In this document: piece after piece, positions 8,401 through 18,681 of the stretch
Numbering within the stretch: position 1 is the first letter of the stretch
Layout of the letters: each line of letters begins with the position of its first letter
Assembly: GCF_001591665.1 (NCBI RefSeq)
Contig: NZ_BCVI01000017.1
Location: 1 to 64,000 of the forward strand
Source of the DNA: Neobacillus soli NBRC 102451
Lineage (GTDB): Bacteria > Bacillota > Bacilli > Bacillales > Cytobacillaceae
Length of the DNA: 64,000 bases
Direction of reading: 5' to 3'
Notes under the pieces: model-generated
Told to the model about the DNA's origin: nothing
Databases searched by the model: none
What the model saw: the letters and a program-made list of their open reading frames with translations, nothing else
Made by a program: the position numbers and the translations under genes

Positions 8401-10267
8401 CGTTTCCATCATCAGGGTCACAGCTGATTCCTGAATCTTTAGATGGAGTTTCGACCATGTACACATTGAAATAGTAACGATAGCTGCGAAACGGTTCGAC
8501 ACTCCACTGGACGTTCTGATTCCTTTCCACATCTTGGCGGAATTTGTCCATCTCTTGAGGTGTATATCCATCACCAAAGATAATTAGATTTAACCGATCC
8601 TTTGGCGAACCAGTTACTTGAAGCGGAACAATGTTAACATTTCCTACCTTTAATTCATTGTAAACACCTACAGCATCATAAGCATCTTCGACAGCTTTCA
8701 CTTGTGCTGACGTACTTCCGTATAAATCAATCGCAGCTAGAGTGGCAGCTTGTCTCATCATCTTAAAGTCTGAACTGCTAGTTAAATATTTTGAGAGGGC
8801 ACGGTAATAGATTTGTTCTGTTGCTTCACGTCCCACTCCTTTTACTGTTATTCCGTAATGCTTGCCACCCTCTGAAATTAGATATGCAGCTTTATTATTA
8901 ATACTACTGTTGATATGAACGCCGCCACTATCTAATGTTCCGGTATATCTTTTCGTCCAGTGATCAGGTGAATAACCAGTAACCGTCCTTACATCAACGA
9001 TTTCGGCTGGATTACTCATGGAACGCAAGGCTTTTCGTCCATCTTTAACGATCTTTTCGCCAATTAACCATTCTTGATCGCCTCTGTCAACCATAGCCGC
9101 AAATATATCGGATATCGATTCATTTAAAGCACCGGATTCATCGCGATAGACTAAATTTGCTGTGTGTTGTGTTACTCCATGTGTCATCTCATGCGCAGCA
9201 ACATCCAATCCGCCGGCAAAGTTGTGATATAAAACACCATCACCATCACCATACGACATGGTTCTGCCATTCCATGATGCATTATTCCAATTCGTATTCA
9301 CATGGACAGCTGAAATCAATTGTTGTCCATTATTGTCTACTGAATTACGGTCAAATGTCTTTTTAAAATAATCATAAACCTTCTGTGCATTTGCATGGGC
9401 ATCTACAGATGCTCCATCTTTAAACATTAGACCCGCACTAGTAACCATTTTATTGCTATTCTTCGCATCATTTGTGACGACACCTTTTCCTCGAGTCGCA
9501 TCATACATTCCATACAAACTATCGGCAAATTGGGCTTCAAACATTTGCTTGTTACCAAATACTCCATTACCAAACGCGATCACCTCATCAGAGGCATTAT
9601 AATGATCAACAACCTTTCCGCTTTCTGCATCAATGAAATAGTGCCAATATCCAACTTTTGGCTCTACAGTTGAAACTTTTACAAGATATGTGTTATAGAA
9701 CGAACCATCATGCTCGTAGATAAACTGTTCCACATCAGTGTCACCATCGTACTGGTTTACCTTGCCTATTTTCTTTTCAATTGCTTTTTTAGCAGTGGCA
9801 ATTGCAACATTTTCGGAGACTTTTGCAACTGTATTGATATTCTCGTTGTCTAGGCTAGGCACAACTTCACCAAAGAAAGAGGTAACATCGTTATTTTTAT
9901 CAAGCGAAATGGTTGAGTCAGATCCGAAAATCGGAATTCCTTTATATTGCTCCATAAGCCTAAAATGATGAGTGCCGGTTTTATTATCTGCTTGTTCTTG
10001 GATGACTTTAAAGTTATTCTTTATGTCACCTTTTAGTTTAAACTTATGGCTCTTTTTCTCAAGATAAGCAAAGGCAATATCTCGCTTGCTTAACCCTTTT
10101 TTCAATGGTGGAGACCACTTTTCAACATTAAATGACGGAGAAATATACTCGCCATTATTCTGAGTCTTATTTTCCCCCTGTGTAACAGCTGAAGCACCTG
10201 TGCTCAGTGTCCCGAGAACAACTGATAGTGCTAAAGCAGAAGAAATAATCTTCTTTTTTACCTTCAA
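5450..10267 (-). CDS. Secreted triple metalloprotease fusion: M4-M64-M28
   Basis: A 1605-residue exported protein. Residues 1-27 form a signal peptide ending at ASA. Residues about 45-225 are the FTP/PepSY propeptide of thermolysin-like proteases. Residues about 230-540 are a complete M4 catalytic domain: HEMTH at 359-363, third zinc ligand E383 in GALNES, catalytic H451, closing on DAVGVY. Residues about 541-830 are an M64 (IgA-peptidase-like) domain with HELGHSLGNLQDEY (711-724). Two related Ig-like modules follow (about 838-925 and 938-1022), another beta-rich module (about 1030-1158), and a Cys-containing beta-helix-like segment (1161-1310). Residues about 1318-1600 are an M28 aminopeptidase-type domain: H1400/D1402, DD1411-1412, EE1444-1445, D1473, H1566. 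All three active sites look intact. The start is TTG at 10267 behind AAAGGAGG. The middle appears more GC-rich than the ends. Expected role: extracellular protein degradation; substrates unknown. Confidence 0.85.
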   Translation of the reverse strand: MKVKKKIISSALALSVVLGTLSTGASAVTQGENKTQNNGEYISPSFNVEKWSPPLKKGLSKRDIAFAYLEKKSHKFKLKGDIKNNFKVIQEQADNKTGTHHFRLMEQYKGIPIFGSDSTISLDKNNDVTSFFGEVVPSLDNENINTVAKVSENVAIATAKKAIEKKIGKVNQYDGDTDVEQFIYEHDGSFYNTYLVKVSTVEPKVGYWHYFIDAESGKVVDHYNASDEVIAFGNGVFGNKQMFEAQFADSLYGMYDATRGKGVVTNDAKNSNKMVTSAGLMFKDGASVDAHANAQKVYDYFKKTFDRNSVDNNGQQLISAVHVNTNWNNASWNGRTMSYGDGDGVLYHNFAGGLDVAAHEMTHGVTQHTANLVYRDESGALNESISDIFAAMVDRGDQEWLIGEKIVKDGRKALRSMSNPAEIVDVRTVTGYSPDHWTKRYTGTLDSGGVHINSSINNKAAYLISEGGKHYGITVKGVGREATEQIYYRALSKYLTSSSDFKMMRQAATLAAIDLYGSTSAQVKAVEDAYDAVGVYNELKVGNVNIVPLQVTGSPKDRLNLIIFGDGYTPQEMDKFRQDVERNQNVQWSVEPFRSYRYYFNVYMVETPSKDSGISCDPDDGNVRRDTVLGLEYATKCPAEKLARGITYSTAGNTSRNNLLSQYVAPALGIASNAQNIQTLALANTFTYGGIGGVQATTSGGSPQGPLVSTHELGHSLGNLQDEYPYSSREVPGTPHPNSEPSSVHHTRMTSAEMIDKKAKWWRWLGEESESGGIIRAADPDGYESGSTRGSNVWRPSEHSMMRWLGFYFDQVGREQMTQRITGMRNANEMPMTSTPVGEVGSHDVVWVETMHPRFHALEVAWEVNGKEVANSHNSRFLKLSDLNVKTGDTVKVTVKDKTEFVRDPSFLDGPRMTQTRQWTVGKALPKTSVNVIFNTSTPTNRAVAHNEVVFVETPYPNDRVLNVTWTLNGEKLTETNNSRLLDLGKLNLPSGSSKLIATLTDPAGSGSDTITWTVDNGLPTAPRTLSEPLTTLADDVEHNVYFNEFDVLLKPEDDQPGFVVGELRLNKDGWFNYFGFPEKPVGTPFKFSHSGSDVKALTYGNLGKGGPSKATFEQSYTAKDPGGAFVPGFGTHLVEHRAIDATGNIGNSDSFKATVLPGNLPTCTTTLTGNQNGIDVTEGVICLKNATVDGEVTVHQGASLVVFNSTINGSMHTEAANAVQMFGTTVNGPSYISGTVSNVTLAGNKFNDDLDLSNNNQISANKQYGEYGPIMAGNYVDGSLYCIGNSSTVTDFGAGNDLGGTITGQCRTLNPKQPVVGAEAYKHTEYLSEKIGTRVTGTANEEKAGTYLFDEMEKLGFQPIKQKFSYTTRGVTTNTANIIGVRKGNTNNTTHKQIIVGAHYDSVNVGRGADDNASSIGVILETAKALQKKNLQYDIKFIFFGAEETGTRGSNYYVSQMSKEEIANTVAMINLDSLLAGDKVYAYGSPGAKGWIRDLAFDIADKKHIPLETNPGLNKSYPKGTTGDWSDHAAFQKAGIPIGYLEATNWEIGDLDGYTQTVKHGGIWHTKNDNLAFLEKEFPGRVAAHLEQFTLILTGLLTNIEKVK

Positions 10268-11131
10268 TTATCCCATCCTCCTTTTAAATTATGATTCTAT
10301 TATTTAATAATCGGTTATTCTAAAGACGTATGCATATGTACCCATCCCTTCTAATTAGTAGGGTACTAATGCCGCTGATGCTAGAATAAATCATACACTT
10401 ACTTTTTTCCCTGCCTTAACCCGTCCCCTTTAATGCTTCTAAACCCACTTCCTGCCATTCAATCCTTCTTAAAGAAAATCCCCCCACTTTCCGATTCCAT
10501 CATTAACTCATCTAGCCACCAAATAGTTAATGCCGGATAATATAGTAAAATTAAAACTGTTCTTAATGAGGAAGCATTAAGACTCAATTAAGAACAGTTA
10601 CACTTAGTATATGTCTATACTTAATATTTGTAAAACTCTGAATTTAATTTCCCGATTATTAAAATCTTCATTTTGAATATAAATTTGTATGAGTTGTCTC
10701 ACACACTTTTTAAATTTCATCAAAAAAATTAACCTTCAACAAGAAAAAATGAATTGCTGAAATAACAGAAAAAAGGGCATATGCTAAAAACTTTAATCAG
10801 AAATTTCGGTTTAGGATGATAATGGTCGAGAATACCCAAATGGGAAAATAAAATCTTAAATCAGATTTTTTTATCTACCCTCTTCTTAAGAAAAGCCCCT
10901 TAGTTTTAAATCCTTAATAAGTAATGTCACCATACAAAGGTTAATACAAGGATTGTCATAAAGGCTTTCATTCCATAATAGAATTGAATATATAAGTGCT
11001 TACTATGGACTTCCTATATACAAATTACATACATATGGTTGTAACTGAAGTGAAGTTGTGGATAATTGAATTTCCATAAATTCGCCAATAGTTACGAATA
11101 AAAATATGAGATGAAAGGGGGTTCTTTTTTT
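10268..11131. other. Intergenic region upstream of the protease and of yqfC
   Basis: This AT-rich stretch of about 860 bases has no convincing ORF; the short minus-strand frame at 11003-11194 mostly lacks coding character and overlaps yqfC. It must hold the divergent promoters of the protease and of yqfC. Visible structure: a short palindrome-like sequence around 10350-10370 (ctaattagtagggtactaat), the nested inverted repeat at 10555-10599 and a small hairpin with a T-run at about 10849-10870. I could not assign a promoter with confidence. Confidence 0.5.
10555..10599. repeat. Nested inverted repeat
   Basis: Outer arms aactgttcttaat (10555-10567) and attaagaacagtt (10587-10599) are perfect complements. 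An alternative inner pair cttaatg (10562-10568) and cattaag (10575-10581) shares the left arm, so two mutually exclusive hairpins are possible. There is no T-run after it. Confidence 0.6.
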
Positions 11132-11434
11132 ATGGCAAAAAAATGGGGCCAACGAGTCCGAAACTGGATGGCCGAAAAAATGGATCTGCCTCAAGATGTC
11201 ATGATGGATTTACCCCGCATTACGATGATTGGGCAAATCCATGTGTACGTTGAGAACCATCGAGGATTGCTGGCATTTACCGACAAAGAACTCCGCTTGC
11301 TTTTAAAGCAAGGGCAGTTATTGATAAAAGGTCAATCGTTTGTAATTAAAACGATTTTACCTGAAGAAATTTTGCTCGAAGGAAAAATTGATCAGGTCAT
11401 TTATATAAATGATAATCCGGGAGGAACAAAATGA
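11132..11434 (+). CDS. yqfC: Sporulation protein YqfC
   Basis: A 100-residue member of the YqfC family (YabP-like fold), containing DLPRITMIGQIHVYVENHRG and a C-terminal stretch with IKTILPEEILLEG. In B. subtilis the yqfC-yqfD pair is expressed during sporulation in the mother cell. The ATG at 11132 (MAKKWGQRV) is preferred over an in-frame ATG seven codons earlier because AAAGGGGG lies between them. The stop overlaps the yqfD start by 4 bases. Confidence 0.85.
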   Translation: MAKKWGQRVRNWMAEKMDLPQDVMMDLPRITMIGQIHVYVENHRGLLAFTDKELRLLLKQGQLLIKGQSFVIKTILPEEILLEGKIDQVIYINDNPGGTK

Positions 11435-12624
11435 AAAATCAGTGGACCGAATTTTTATATGGCAGGGTAACAGTGAAGGTGTCAGGTAAGGGGATTGAAC
11501 GCTTTTTAAATGTCTTGACAAGGAATGGCCTTCATATTTGGCATGTTAAACGGCATGGAACCGAGACGATTACCTTTAAAATGAGACTTCGGGATGCCAA
11601 GAACATTAGACATTATGCAAGGAAAAGTGAATGCTCAATCTCCTTTTTACGAAGGAGCGGGATGCCTTTCTTAATTAAACGATTGTTTAAAAATAGCGGT
11701 TTTTTGCTAGGGGCTGGAATGTTCCTCCTTATTCTGTTGTTCTTATCCAACGTTATTTGGGGAATTGAAATAAATGGGGCAAAGCCTGAGACAGAGTATC
11801 AAATTCGCAAAGAATTGGACAAGATGGGTGTCAAAGTTGGCAAAGTTCAATTTTTAGTCGACAATGTCGAAGGGATTCAAAGGCGGCTTACTAATAATAT
11901 CGGTGAGCTTACCTGGGTTGGTGTGGAATTAAAGGGGACAACCTTTCATCTTCAAGTCGTTGAAAAGAATGAGCCGAAAAAACCAGAGCTATTATCACCC
12001 CAAAATCTCATTGCCAAAAAGAAGGCTATCATAGTAAATATGTTTGTTGAAACTGGTCAAGCTGTTGTGGAAAAAAACGATCATGTCGAGGCAGGACAAT
12101 TACTCGTTGCAGGTGAATTTGGGCCGGAAGGAAAGACGGAACTAGTTGCTGCTAAGGGAAAGGTTTGGGGTGAAACATGGTATAAAAGCCATGTCGTGCT
12201 GCCCATAGTTACCAACTTTAAAGTATATAATGGCAAGGAAAAGCAAAAATACTCTATTTTACTGGGGAAACTAGAAGTTCCAGTTTGGGGCTTTGGGAAA
12301 CCTGAATTTAAGAAATATGAAACGGAGAAGGATGTTCGCAAAATCCATTTTTTAAAATGGGATTTGCCGATTTCTTATATTAATAAAACGGTTCGTGAAC
12401 GGGAAGAGTTTACGCGCACCTATACTAATAAAGAGGCAGAACAAATGGCACTTGAGTTGGCTGAAAAAGAAATAAAAAGCCATTTAAATGAAGATGCTAT
12501 CATTAAAGATGAAAAGATTTTACAGAAAGTAATTAAGAATGGTAAGGTTATACTAGATATTCATTTTAAGATAATTGAAAATATTGCGGTCGGACAACCG
12601 ATTTCCAAGGAGACTCAAGAATGA
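11431..12624 (+). CDS. yqfD: Sporulation protein YqfD (SpoIV-related)
   Basis: A 397-residue single-pass membrane protein of the YqfD family. It has a basic N-terminal domain, one membrane helix at about 90-112 (GFLLGAGMFLLILLF) and a large extracytoplasmic domain that begins IEINGAKPETEY. The family is needed for efficient sporulation in Firmicutes; its biochemical role is not established. ATGA overlaps link it to yqfC upstream and phoH downstream, so the three are cotranscribed. Confidence 0.85.
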   Translation: MKNQWTEFLYGRVTVKVSGKGIERFLNVLTRNGLHIWHVKRHGTETITFKMRLRDAKNIRHYARKSECSISFLRRSGMPFLIKRLFKNSGFLLGAGMFLLILLFLSNVIWGIEINGAKPETEYQIRKELDKMGVKVGKVQFLVDNVEGIQRRLTNNIGELTWVGVELKGTTFHLQVVEKNEPKKPELLSPQNLIAKKKAIIVNMFVETGQAVVEKNDHVEAGQLLVAGEFGPEGKTELVAAKGKVWGETWYKSHVVLPIVTNFKVYNGKEKQKYSILLGKLEVPVWGFGKPEFKKYETEKDVRKIHFLKWDLPISYINKTVREREEFTRTYTNKEAEQMALELAEKEIKSHLNEDAIIKDEKILQKVIKNGKVILDIHFKIIENIAVGQPISKETQE

Positions 12625-13589
12625 CAGAAAAGTTAACTACCATTAATGTAAAACTTGAAAATCCAGCAGAGGCACTTAGCTTACTCGGAAACGCTGATTC
12701 CCATTTAAAAATCATTGAACAGGAACTTAATGTTTCAATCATCACCCGGGGAGAAGCGGTAAATTTATCAGGGGATGAAGAGAAGGTTCTCTTGGCTGGA
12801 CAAATTCTTGATAAATTAATATTTGTAATCCGTAAGGGAATTACTATTGGCCAAAGAGATGTGTTCTATGCTATCCAAATGGCAAATGCGGGAACACTTG
12901 ATTATTTTGTGAATTTATACGATGAAGAAATCGGCAAAAATGTCAAGGGTAAAACGATTCGAATAAAAACGCTCGGGCAAAGACAATATGTCACGGCAAT
13001 AAAAAAGACGGACCTTGTTTTTGGGATTGGTCCAGCCGGAACTGGGAAAACCTATCTTGCGGTTGTAATGGCTGTTAACGCACTAAAAAATGGGCAGGTT
13101 AATAAAATAATTTTAACACGGCCCGCGGTTGAGGCTGGGGAAAGTCTTGGGTTCCTGCCTGGTGATTTAAAAGAGAAGGTAGATCCGTATTTACGGCCTC
13201 TCTATGATGCTCTCCATGATGTGCTGGGAGCGGAACATACACAAAGGTTAATAGAACGCGGTACGATTGAAATTGCCCCGCTTGCCTATATGAGAGGGCG
13301 TACATTGGATGATGCTTTTGTTATTCTGGATGAGGCACAAAACACGACCGATAAGCAGATGAAAATGTTTTTGACTAGACTTGGCTTTGGTTCGAAAATG
13401 GTTATTACAGGCGATCAAACACAAATTGATTTGCCGAAGGGTGCCAAATCGGGCTTAATTGTTGCCGAAGGAATCCTAAAAAATGTAAATGGCATATCCT
13501 TTATTTTCTTTGAACAAGGTGATGTGGTTCGTCATCCGCTTGTTGGGAAAATTATTGAAGCTTATGAGAAGAAAGCGATTAACCCATAA
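12621..13589 (+). CDS. phoH: PhoH-like ATPase
   Basis: A 322-residue PhoH family protein. It has an N-terminal KH-like region (about 1-100), then a P-loop ATPase core with Walker A GPAGTGKT (near residue 137) and Walker B FVILDEAQN (near 235), followed by TGDQTQIDLP. PhoH proteins are predicted RNA-acting ATPases and their genes often lie next to ybeY, as here. The gene is translationally coupled to yqfD and followed by a terminator. Confidence 0.93.
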   Translation: MTEKLTTINVKLENPAEALSLLGNADSHLKIIEQELNVSIITRGEAVNLSGDEEKVLLAGQILDKLIFVIRKGITIGQRDVFYAIQMANAGTLDYFVNLYDEEIGKNVKGKTIRIKTLGQRQYVTAIKKTDLVFGIGPAGTGKTYLAVVMAVNALKNGQVNKIILTRPAVEAGESLGFLPGDLKEKVDPYLRPLYDALHDVLGAEHTQRLIERGTIEIAPLAYMRGRTLDDAFVILDEAQNTTDKQMKMFLTRLGFGSKMVITGDQTQIDLPKGAKSGLIVAEGILKNVNGISFIFFEQGDVVRHPLVGKIIEAYEKKAINP

Positions 13590-13593
13590 ATCA

Positions 13594-13627
13594 AGGGGTA
13601 AGCCTGTTTCCAGGTTTACCTCTTTTT
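13594..13627 (+). terminator. Terminator of yqfC-yqfD-phoH
   Basis: ggggtaagcctg pairs with caggtttacctc around a tttc loop and is followed by ttttt. Confidence 0.75.
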
Positions 13628-13798
13628 CTGCTTAATTTTAAAACACCCAATAGAATCTTCTTCTAAAGAAGGTGAAACTTCTCAGAAAAACTGTTATCAT
13701 TTTACATAAAGCAAGCTTTTAGCAATATTATGCCAATTAATTCGTAAACGTTTGATAAGCAATGCAACATATTCATGGGCCGTGGTGGAGGGATTTAG

Positions 13799-15970
13799 TT
13801 GGATAAAATGCAGCAACACTTCTTACGGATACGAAAGCTCCTCGATATTACTTTCTTTCGGGTGCTGTTTTTTCTTGTGTTAGGTGCCGTATTATATGCA
13901 GCAATGTTTAGTAATGTAAAGCCTGAAAAGCTGGATTTAAGTTTGTTTTCGGTTGCGGAAAAAACAATTCGCTCTCCCGGAACAGTGGAGGATAAAAAAA
14001 GCACAGAAAATAAGCGTCAGGATGCTCTCGACCAGGTGCAGGATGTGTATGCCTTAAAAAAGGAATACACGCAAAATCGGGTCGATTTAATGACCTCTAT
14101 TTTTCAAGCATCTGCTGAAGTAAATGCTGAAATAAATGAAGAAGTAAAGAAGCAGGAAGCACAGGATCCTGAGGAAAAACCAGCTAAACAAGAACCAACT
14201 GTTTCGGAAAGGACGATAAGATTAAAGGCAAAATTACCGACCAGTGTCACAAAGGATCTACCTGACCAAGTTTTTTCTCCATTAGTCCAAGCTAGTAATG
14301 ATGAATTATCTATTGCGAAGGATTTGACCGTTACAGCAATTAACAATGTAATGACGAAAAGAATTTCCGCTGATGAAGTAGAAAATGCCAAAAAAAGAGT
14401 GGAAGAAGAATTAAAATATACTACATTAAATGATAATTTAAGAATTGCCGTTATCGAACTTGGCAGATATGCAGTGATACAGAATGAATTTTATGACCCG
14501 ATTGCAACAGAGGAACTAAGGCAGCAAGCGGCGGAAAGTGTGGAGCCGGTAAAAATTCTTCAAGGACAGGTACTTGTGGAAGAAGGAGAATTAATTAACC
14601 AGGATATTTTTCGACAGTTACAGTTAGTGGGTCTACTGGATAATGAGAAATCCTTTAAACCATTTATTGGATTAGTTGTTTTGATTACCATTATCCTTTC
14701 ATCCATTTATTATTATTTTTATCAAATGAAATCCACTCCAGAAAAAAGACAGACATACTTATTACTATTTGGGATCATTTTTATTCTTTCAGTATTTATT
14801 ATGAAAATCATCAGTATGCTGCAAATCGTTAATTATGCTTGGATTGGCTATTTATTTCCTGCCGCGATGGGGGGCATGCTAATTAAGATCCTTATCGACG
14901 AAAAGCTGGCCATTCTTATGTCGATTATTATGGCGGTTTGTGGCAGTGTTTTGTTCAATGAAGGGGTAGCTGGTACACTGAACTTTTCAGAGGGGATCTA
15001 TGTCCTATTCAGCGCCTTGGCGGGTATTTTATTTTTGAGCAGCCAGAATCGACGTTTGAAAATTTTGCAAGCGGGCTCATTTGCGGCCGCAGTTAATCTA
15101 TTAACGATTTTGTCGTTAATGTTCCTGGCTAATGGACAATTTTCAGGGCTTGAGTACGGATATTTTCTGATCACTGCCCTTGTTTCGGGGGTTGGTTCGG
15201 CGGTATTAACCATTGGGTTACTGCCATTCTTTGAGGCTAGTTTTGGTATTCTGTCAACGATGAGGTTGATTGAACTATCTAATCCAAATCATCCTCTTCT
15301 CCGAAAAATATTAATGGAGGCACCTGGTACCTATCATCATAGTGTAATGGTTGCCAATTTATCGGAGTCTGCTTGTGAGGCAATTGGGGCTAATGGCCTT
15401 TTGGCAAGGGTTGGCAGCTATTACCATGATATTGGAAAAACTAAAAGACCAAACTTTTTTATCGAAAATCAAATGCATCATGATAATCCGCATGATCGTC
15501 TGCCGCCAGATAAGAGTGCAAACATCATTATTGCCCATGTAAGCGATGGTTCAGCTATTTTAAGGAAATACCACATGCCAAAGGAAATAATTGATATTGC
15601 CGAACAGCATCATGGGACAACTTTGCTGAAATTCTTTTATCATAAGGCGGTCCAAAGCAATCCGGAAATAGTGGAGGAGGATTATCGTTATCCTGGTCCA
15701 AAGGCACAGACAAAGGAATCTGCGGTGGTCGGCATTGCCGATAGTGTTGAGGCAGCCGTCCGCTCTTTATCACAGCCCACACCCGAATTAATTGAATCGC
15801 TTGTCAAGAAAATTATTGCTGACCGCCTTCAGGATGGTCAGTTAAATGAATGTGATATTACCATTAAAGAAATTGAAATCGTCTCCCATACGTTATGTGA
15901 AACCTTAAAAGGGATTTTTCATGCGAGAATAGAGTATCCAGAATTGACAAAGAAGGTGAAGCAAGCATGA
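13799..15970 (+). CDS. pgpH: Cyclic-di-AMP phosphodiesterase PgpH (7TMR-HD)
   Basis: A 723-residue protein with the PgpH layout: one N-terminal helix (about 15-38), an extracellular 7TMR-HDED domain (about 45-275), seven membrane helices (about 285-480) and a cytoplasmic HD phosphohydrolase domain (about 500-705). The HD domain shows HHSVM, then YHDIGK with the metal-binding HD pair, and EQHHG. In Firmicutes this enzyme hydrolyses c-di-AMP, which controls potassium and osmotic balance. TTG at 13799 is chosen because GGTGGAGGG lies six bases upstream. The stop overlaps ybeY by 4 bases. Confidence 0.93.
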   Translation: MDKMQQHFLRIRKLLDITFFRVLFFLVLGAVLYAAMFSNVKPEKLDLSLFSVAEKTIRSPGTVEDKKSTENKRQDALDQVQDVYALKKEYTQNRVDLMTSIFQASAEVNAEINEEVKKQEAQDPEEKPAKQEPTVSERTIRLKAKLPTSVTKDLPDQVFSPLVQASNDELSIAKDLTVTAINNVMTKRISADEVENAKKRVEEELKYTTLNDNLRIAVIELGRYAVIQNEFYDPIATEELRQQAAESVEPVKILQGQVLVEEGELINQDIFRQLQLVGLLDNEKSFKPFIGLVVLITIILSSIYYYFYQMKSTPEKRQTYLLLFGIIFILSVFIMKIISMLQIVNYAWIGYLFPAAMGGMLIKILIDEKLAILMSIIMAVCGSVLFNEGVAGTLNFSEGIYVLFSALAGILFLSSQNRRLKILQAGSFAAAVNLLTILSLMFLANGQFSGLEYGYFLITALVSGVGSAVLTIGLLPFFEASFGILSTMRLIELSNPNHPLLRKILMEAPGTYHHSVMVANLSESACEAIGANGLLARVGSYYHDIGKTKRPNFFIENQMHHDNPHDRLPPDKSANIIIAHVSDGSAILRKYHMPKEIIDIAEQHHGTTLLKFFYHKAVQSNPEIVEEDYRYPGPKAQTKESAVVGIADSVEAAVRSLSQPTPELIESLVKKIIADRLQDGQLNECDITIKEIEIVSHTLCETLKGIFHARIEYPELTKKVKQA

Positions 15971-16437
15971 CATTACTAATTGATTGCATCGACGAAACGA
16001 ATGAACTAGCTGAAGAACAAATGCTTGAAATCGAAAGGTTAATCAATTTTGCTGCAAAAAAACTTGAAATTGAAGAGCATAGTGAGGTTTCTGTAACCTT
16101 TGTAACCAATGAAAGAATTCAGGAAATTAATAAGGAGTACCGCGATAAAGATTATCCGACTGATGTTATATCGTTTGCAATGGAAGAACTGGGAGAAGGG
16201 GAAATGGAATTGATTGGGGCTGAGATGCCCCGTGTCTTAGGGGATATCATTATCTCTGTTTCAAAGGCAAAGGAGCAGGCAGAGGAATATGGCCATTCTT
16301 TTCTTCGAGAACTTGGCTTCCTGGCTGTACATGGTTTTTTGCATTTGTTAGGTTATGATCATATGACAGAGGAAGAGGAAAAGGAAATGTTCACGCTGCA
16401 AAAGGAAACTTTAAACGAGTATGGACTCACAAGATAA
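15967..16437 (+). CDS. ybeY: Endoribonuclease YbeY
   Basis: A 156-residue UPF0054 protein with the zinc signature [11 protein letters not shown] (H-x3-H-x5-H) near the C-terminus. YbeY acts in 16S rRNA 3'-end maturation and 70S ribosome quality control; Era, encoded further down, is a known functional partner in several bacteria. It overlaps pgpH by 4 bases and dgkA by 17. Confidence 0.94.
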   Translation: MTLLIDCIDETNELAEEQMLEIERLINFAAKKLEIEEHSEVSVTFVTNERIQEINKEYRDKDYPTDVISFAMEELGEGEMELIGAEMPRVLGDIIISVSKAKEQAEEYGHSFLRELGFLAVHGFLHLLGYDHMTEEEEKEMFTLQKETLNEYGLTR

Positions 16438-16801
16438 ACGAAAAACCCTGCCATTGTTGAAAACATTTTCATTTGCGTTCACAGGGATAGTGACTGCCCT
16501 TAGAACTGAGAGAAATATGCGCTTCCATTTTTTTAGTTCGATTATTGTGGTTATCGCATCTTTATATTTCTCCATAACAAAAACCGAGTGGTTATTTATC
16601 CTTTTGGCAATAGGCGGTATGTTTGCCTTAGAATTAACCAATTCCGCTATCGAGCGTGTCGTTGACCTCGTTACAGGAGAGTATCACCCCCTTGCGAAAC
16701 AAGCAAAGGATTTGGCGGCGGGAGCTGTCTTAGTTTATGCAGTGCTCTCGGTTATAATTGGAATAATCATCTTTTTACCTTATGTACAAAAGCTATTATA
16801 A
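16421..16801 (+). CDS. dgkA: Undecaprenol/diacylglycerol kinase
   Basis: A 126-residue integral membrane kinase with three helices and the DgkA signature [15 protein letters not shown] (residues about 68-82), including the catalytic and metal-binding Glu/Asn residues. In Bacillus this family phosphorylates undecaprenol, feeding the lipid carrier used in wall synthesis. The ATG lies inside ybeY (17-base overlap), so translation is coupled. Confidence 0.92.
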   Translation: MDSQDKRKTLPLLKTFSFAFTGIVTALRTERNMRFHFFSSIIVVIASLYFSITKTEWLFILLAIGGMFALELTNSAIERVVDLVTGEYHPLAKQAKDLAAGAVLVYAVLSVIIGIIIFLPYVQKLL

Positions 16802-16985
16802 TCCTGTCTTAATAAGAGATTTTTTTGTACGATTTGTAATGGGATTCTGAATTCGGTAAAATGACTTAATAGTGCATTAAGACCCCGCTAGGGGAATTTC
16901 TCCATTATGAGAAAATTCAAAGTTTTGTAAATTTTTTTATTTCTTTTTCGCTGCAACTAATGATTTTCAATGGAATTTGAGGTAA

Positions 16986-18342
<1,357 letters not shown>

Positions 18343-18501
18343 TTAATTACCCTAACTAAAATATTTTTCAATCAATCAAATTATGCATGGACAACATTAA
18401 CAAATATTTCGTCTTATGATTTTTGCGCTGGCAGGCTATGATAAATGTAAGGTGTGGGACCGAATTAAGGCTAGTCTATATAATGAAAGGTGGGGTTTTC
18501 G

Positions 18502-18645
18502 ATGATGGATTTTACGTGGAAAGTATTCCTCCAGACAGGTAATATTGACACATATCTTCTCTTTAAAGAGCTTGAGAAGGAAAACCAAGAAATACCCGGA
18601 AATCTGAATGAAGAACTAGCACAACTTGATTTTCCCGTTTCATAA
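18502..18645 (+). CDS. yqzL: YqzL family small protein
   Basis: A 47-residue ORF beginning MMDFTWKVFLQTGNIDTYLL and ending QLDFPVS, the conserved pattern of YqzL, which sits between era and recO in Bacillus. It follows AAGGTGGGG with good spacing; ATG at 18502 and 18505 are equally possible. Function is unknown. recO begins 36 bases later. Confidence 0.85.
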   Translation: MMDFTWKVFLQTGNIDTYLLFKELEKENQEIPGNLNEELAQLDFPVS

Positions 18646-18681
18646 GCAAGTCTTTCGCGCTATTTAAGAAGGTGGCTTTTA

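Noticed and set aside
10985..11036. Sigma-E promoter for yqfC
   Set aside because: A CATACATA -10-like word exists at 11028 but no correctly spaced -35 element was seen, although sporulation control of yqfC is expected from B. subtilis.
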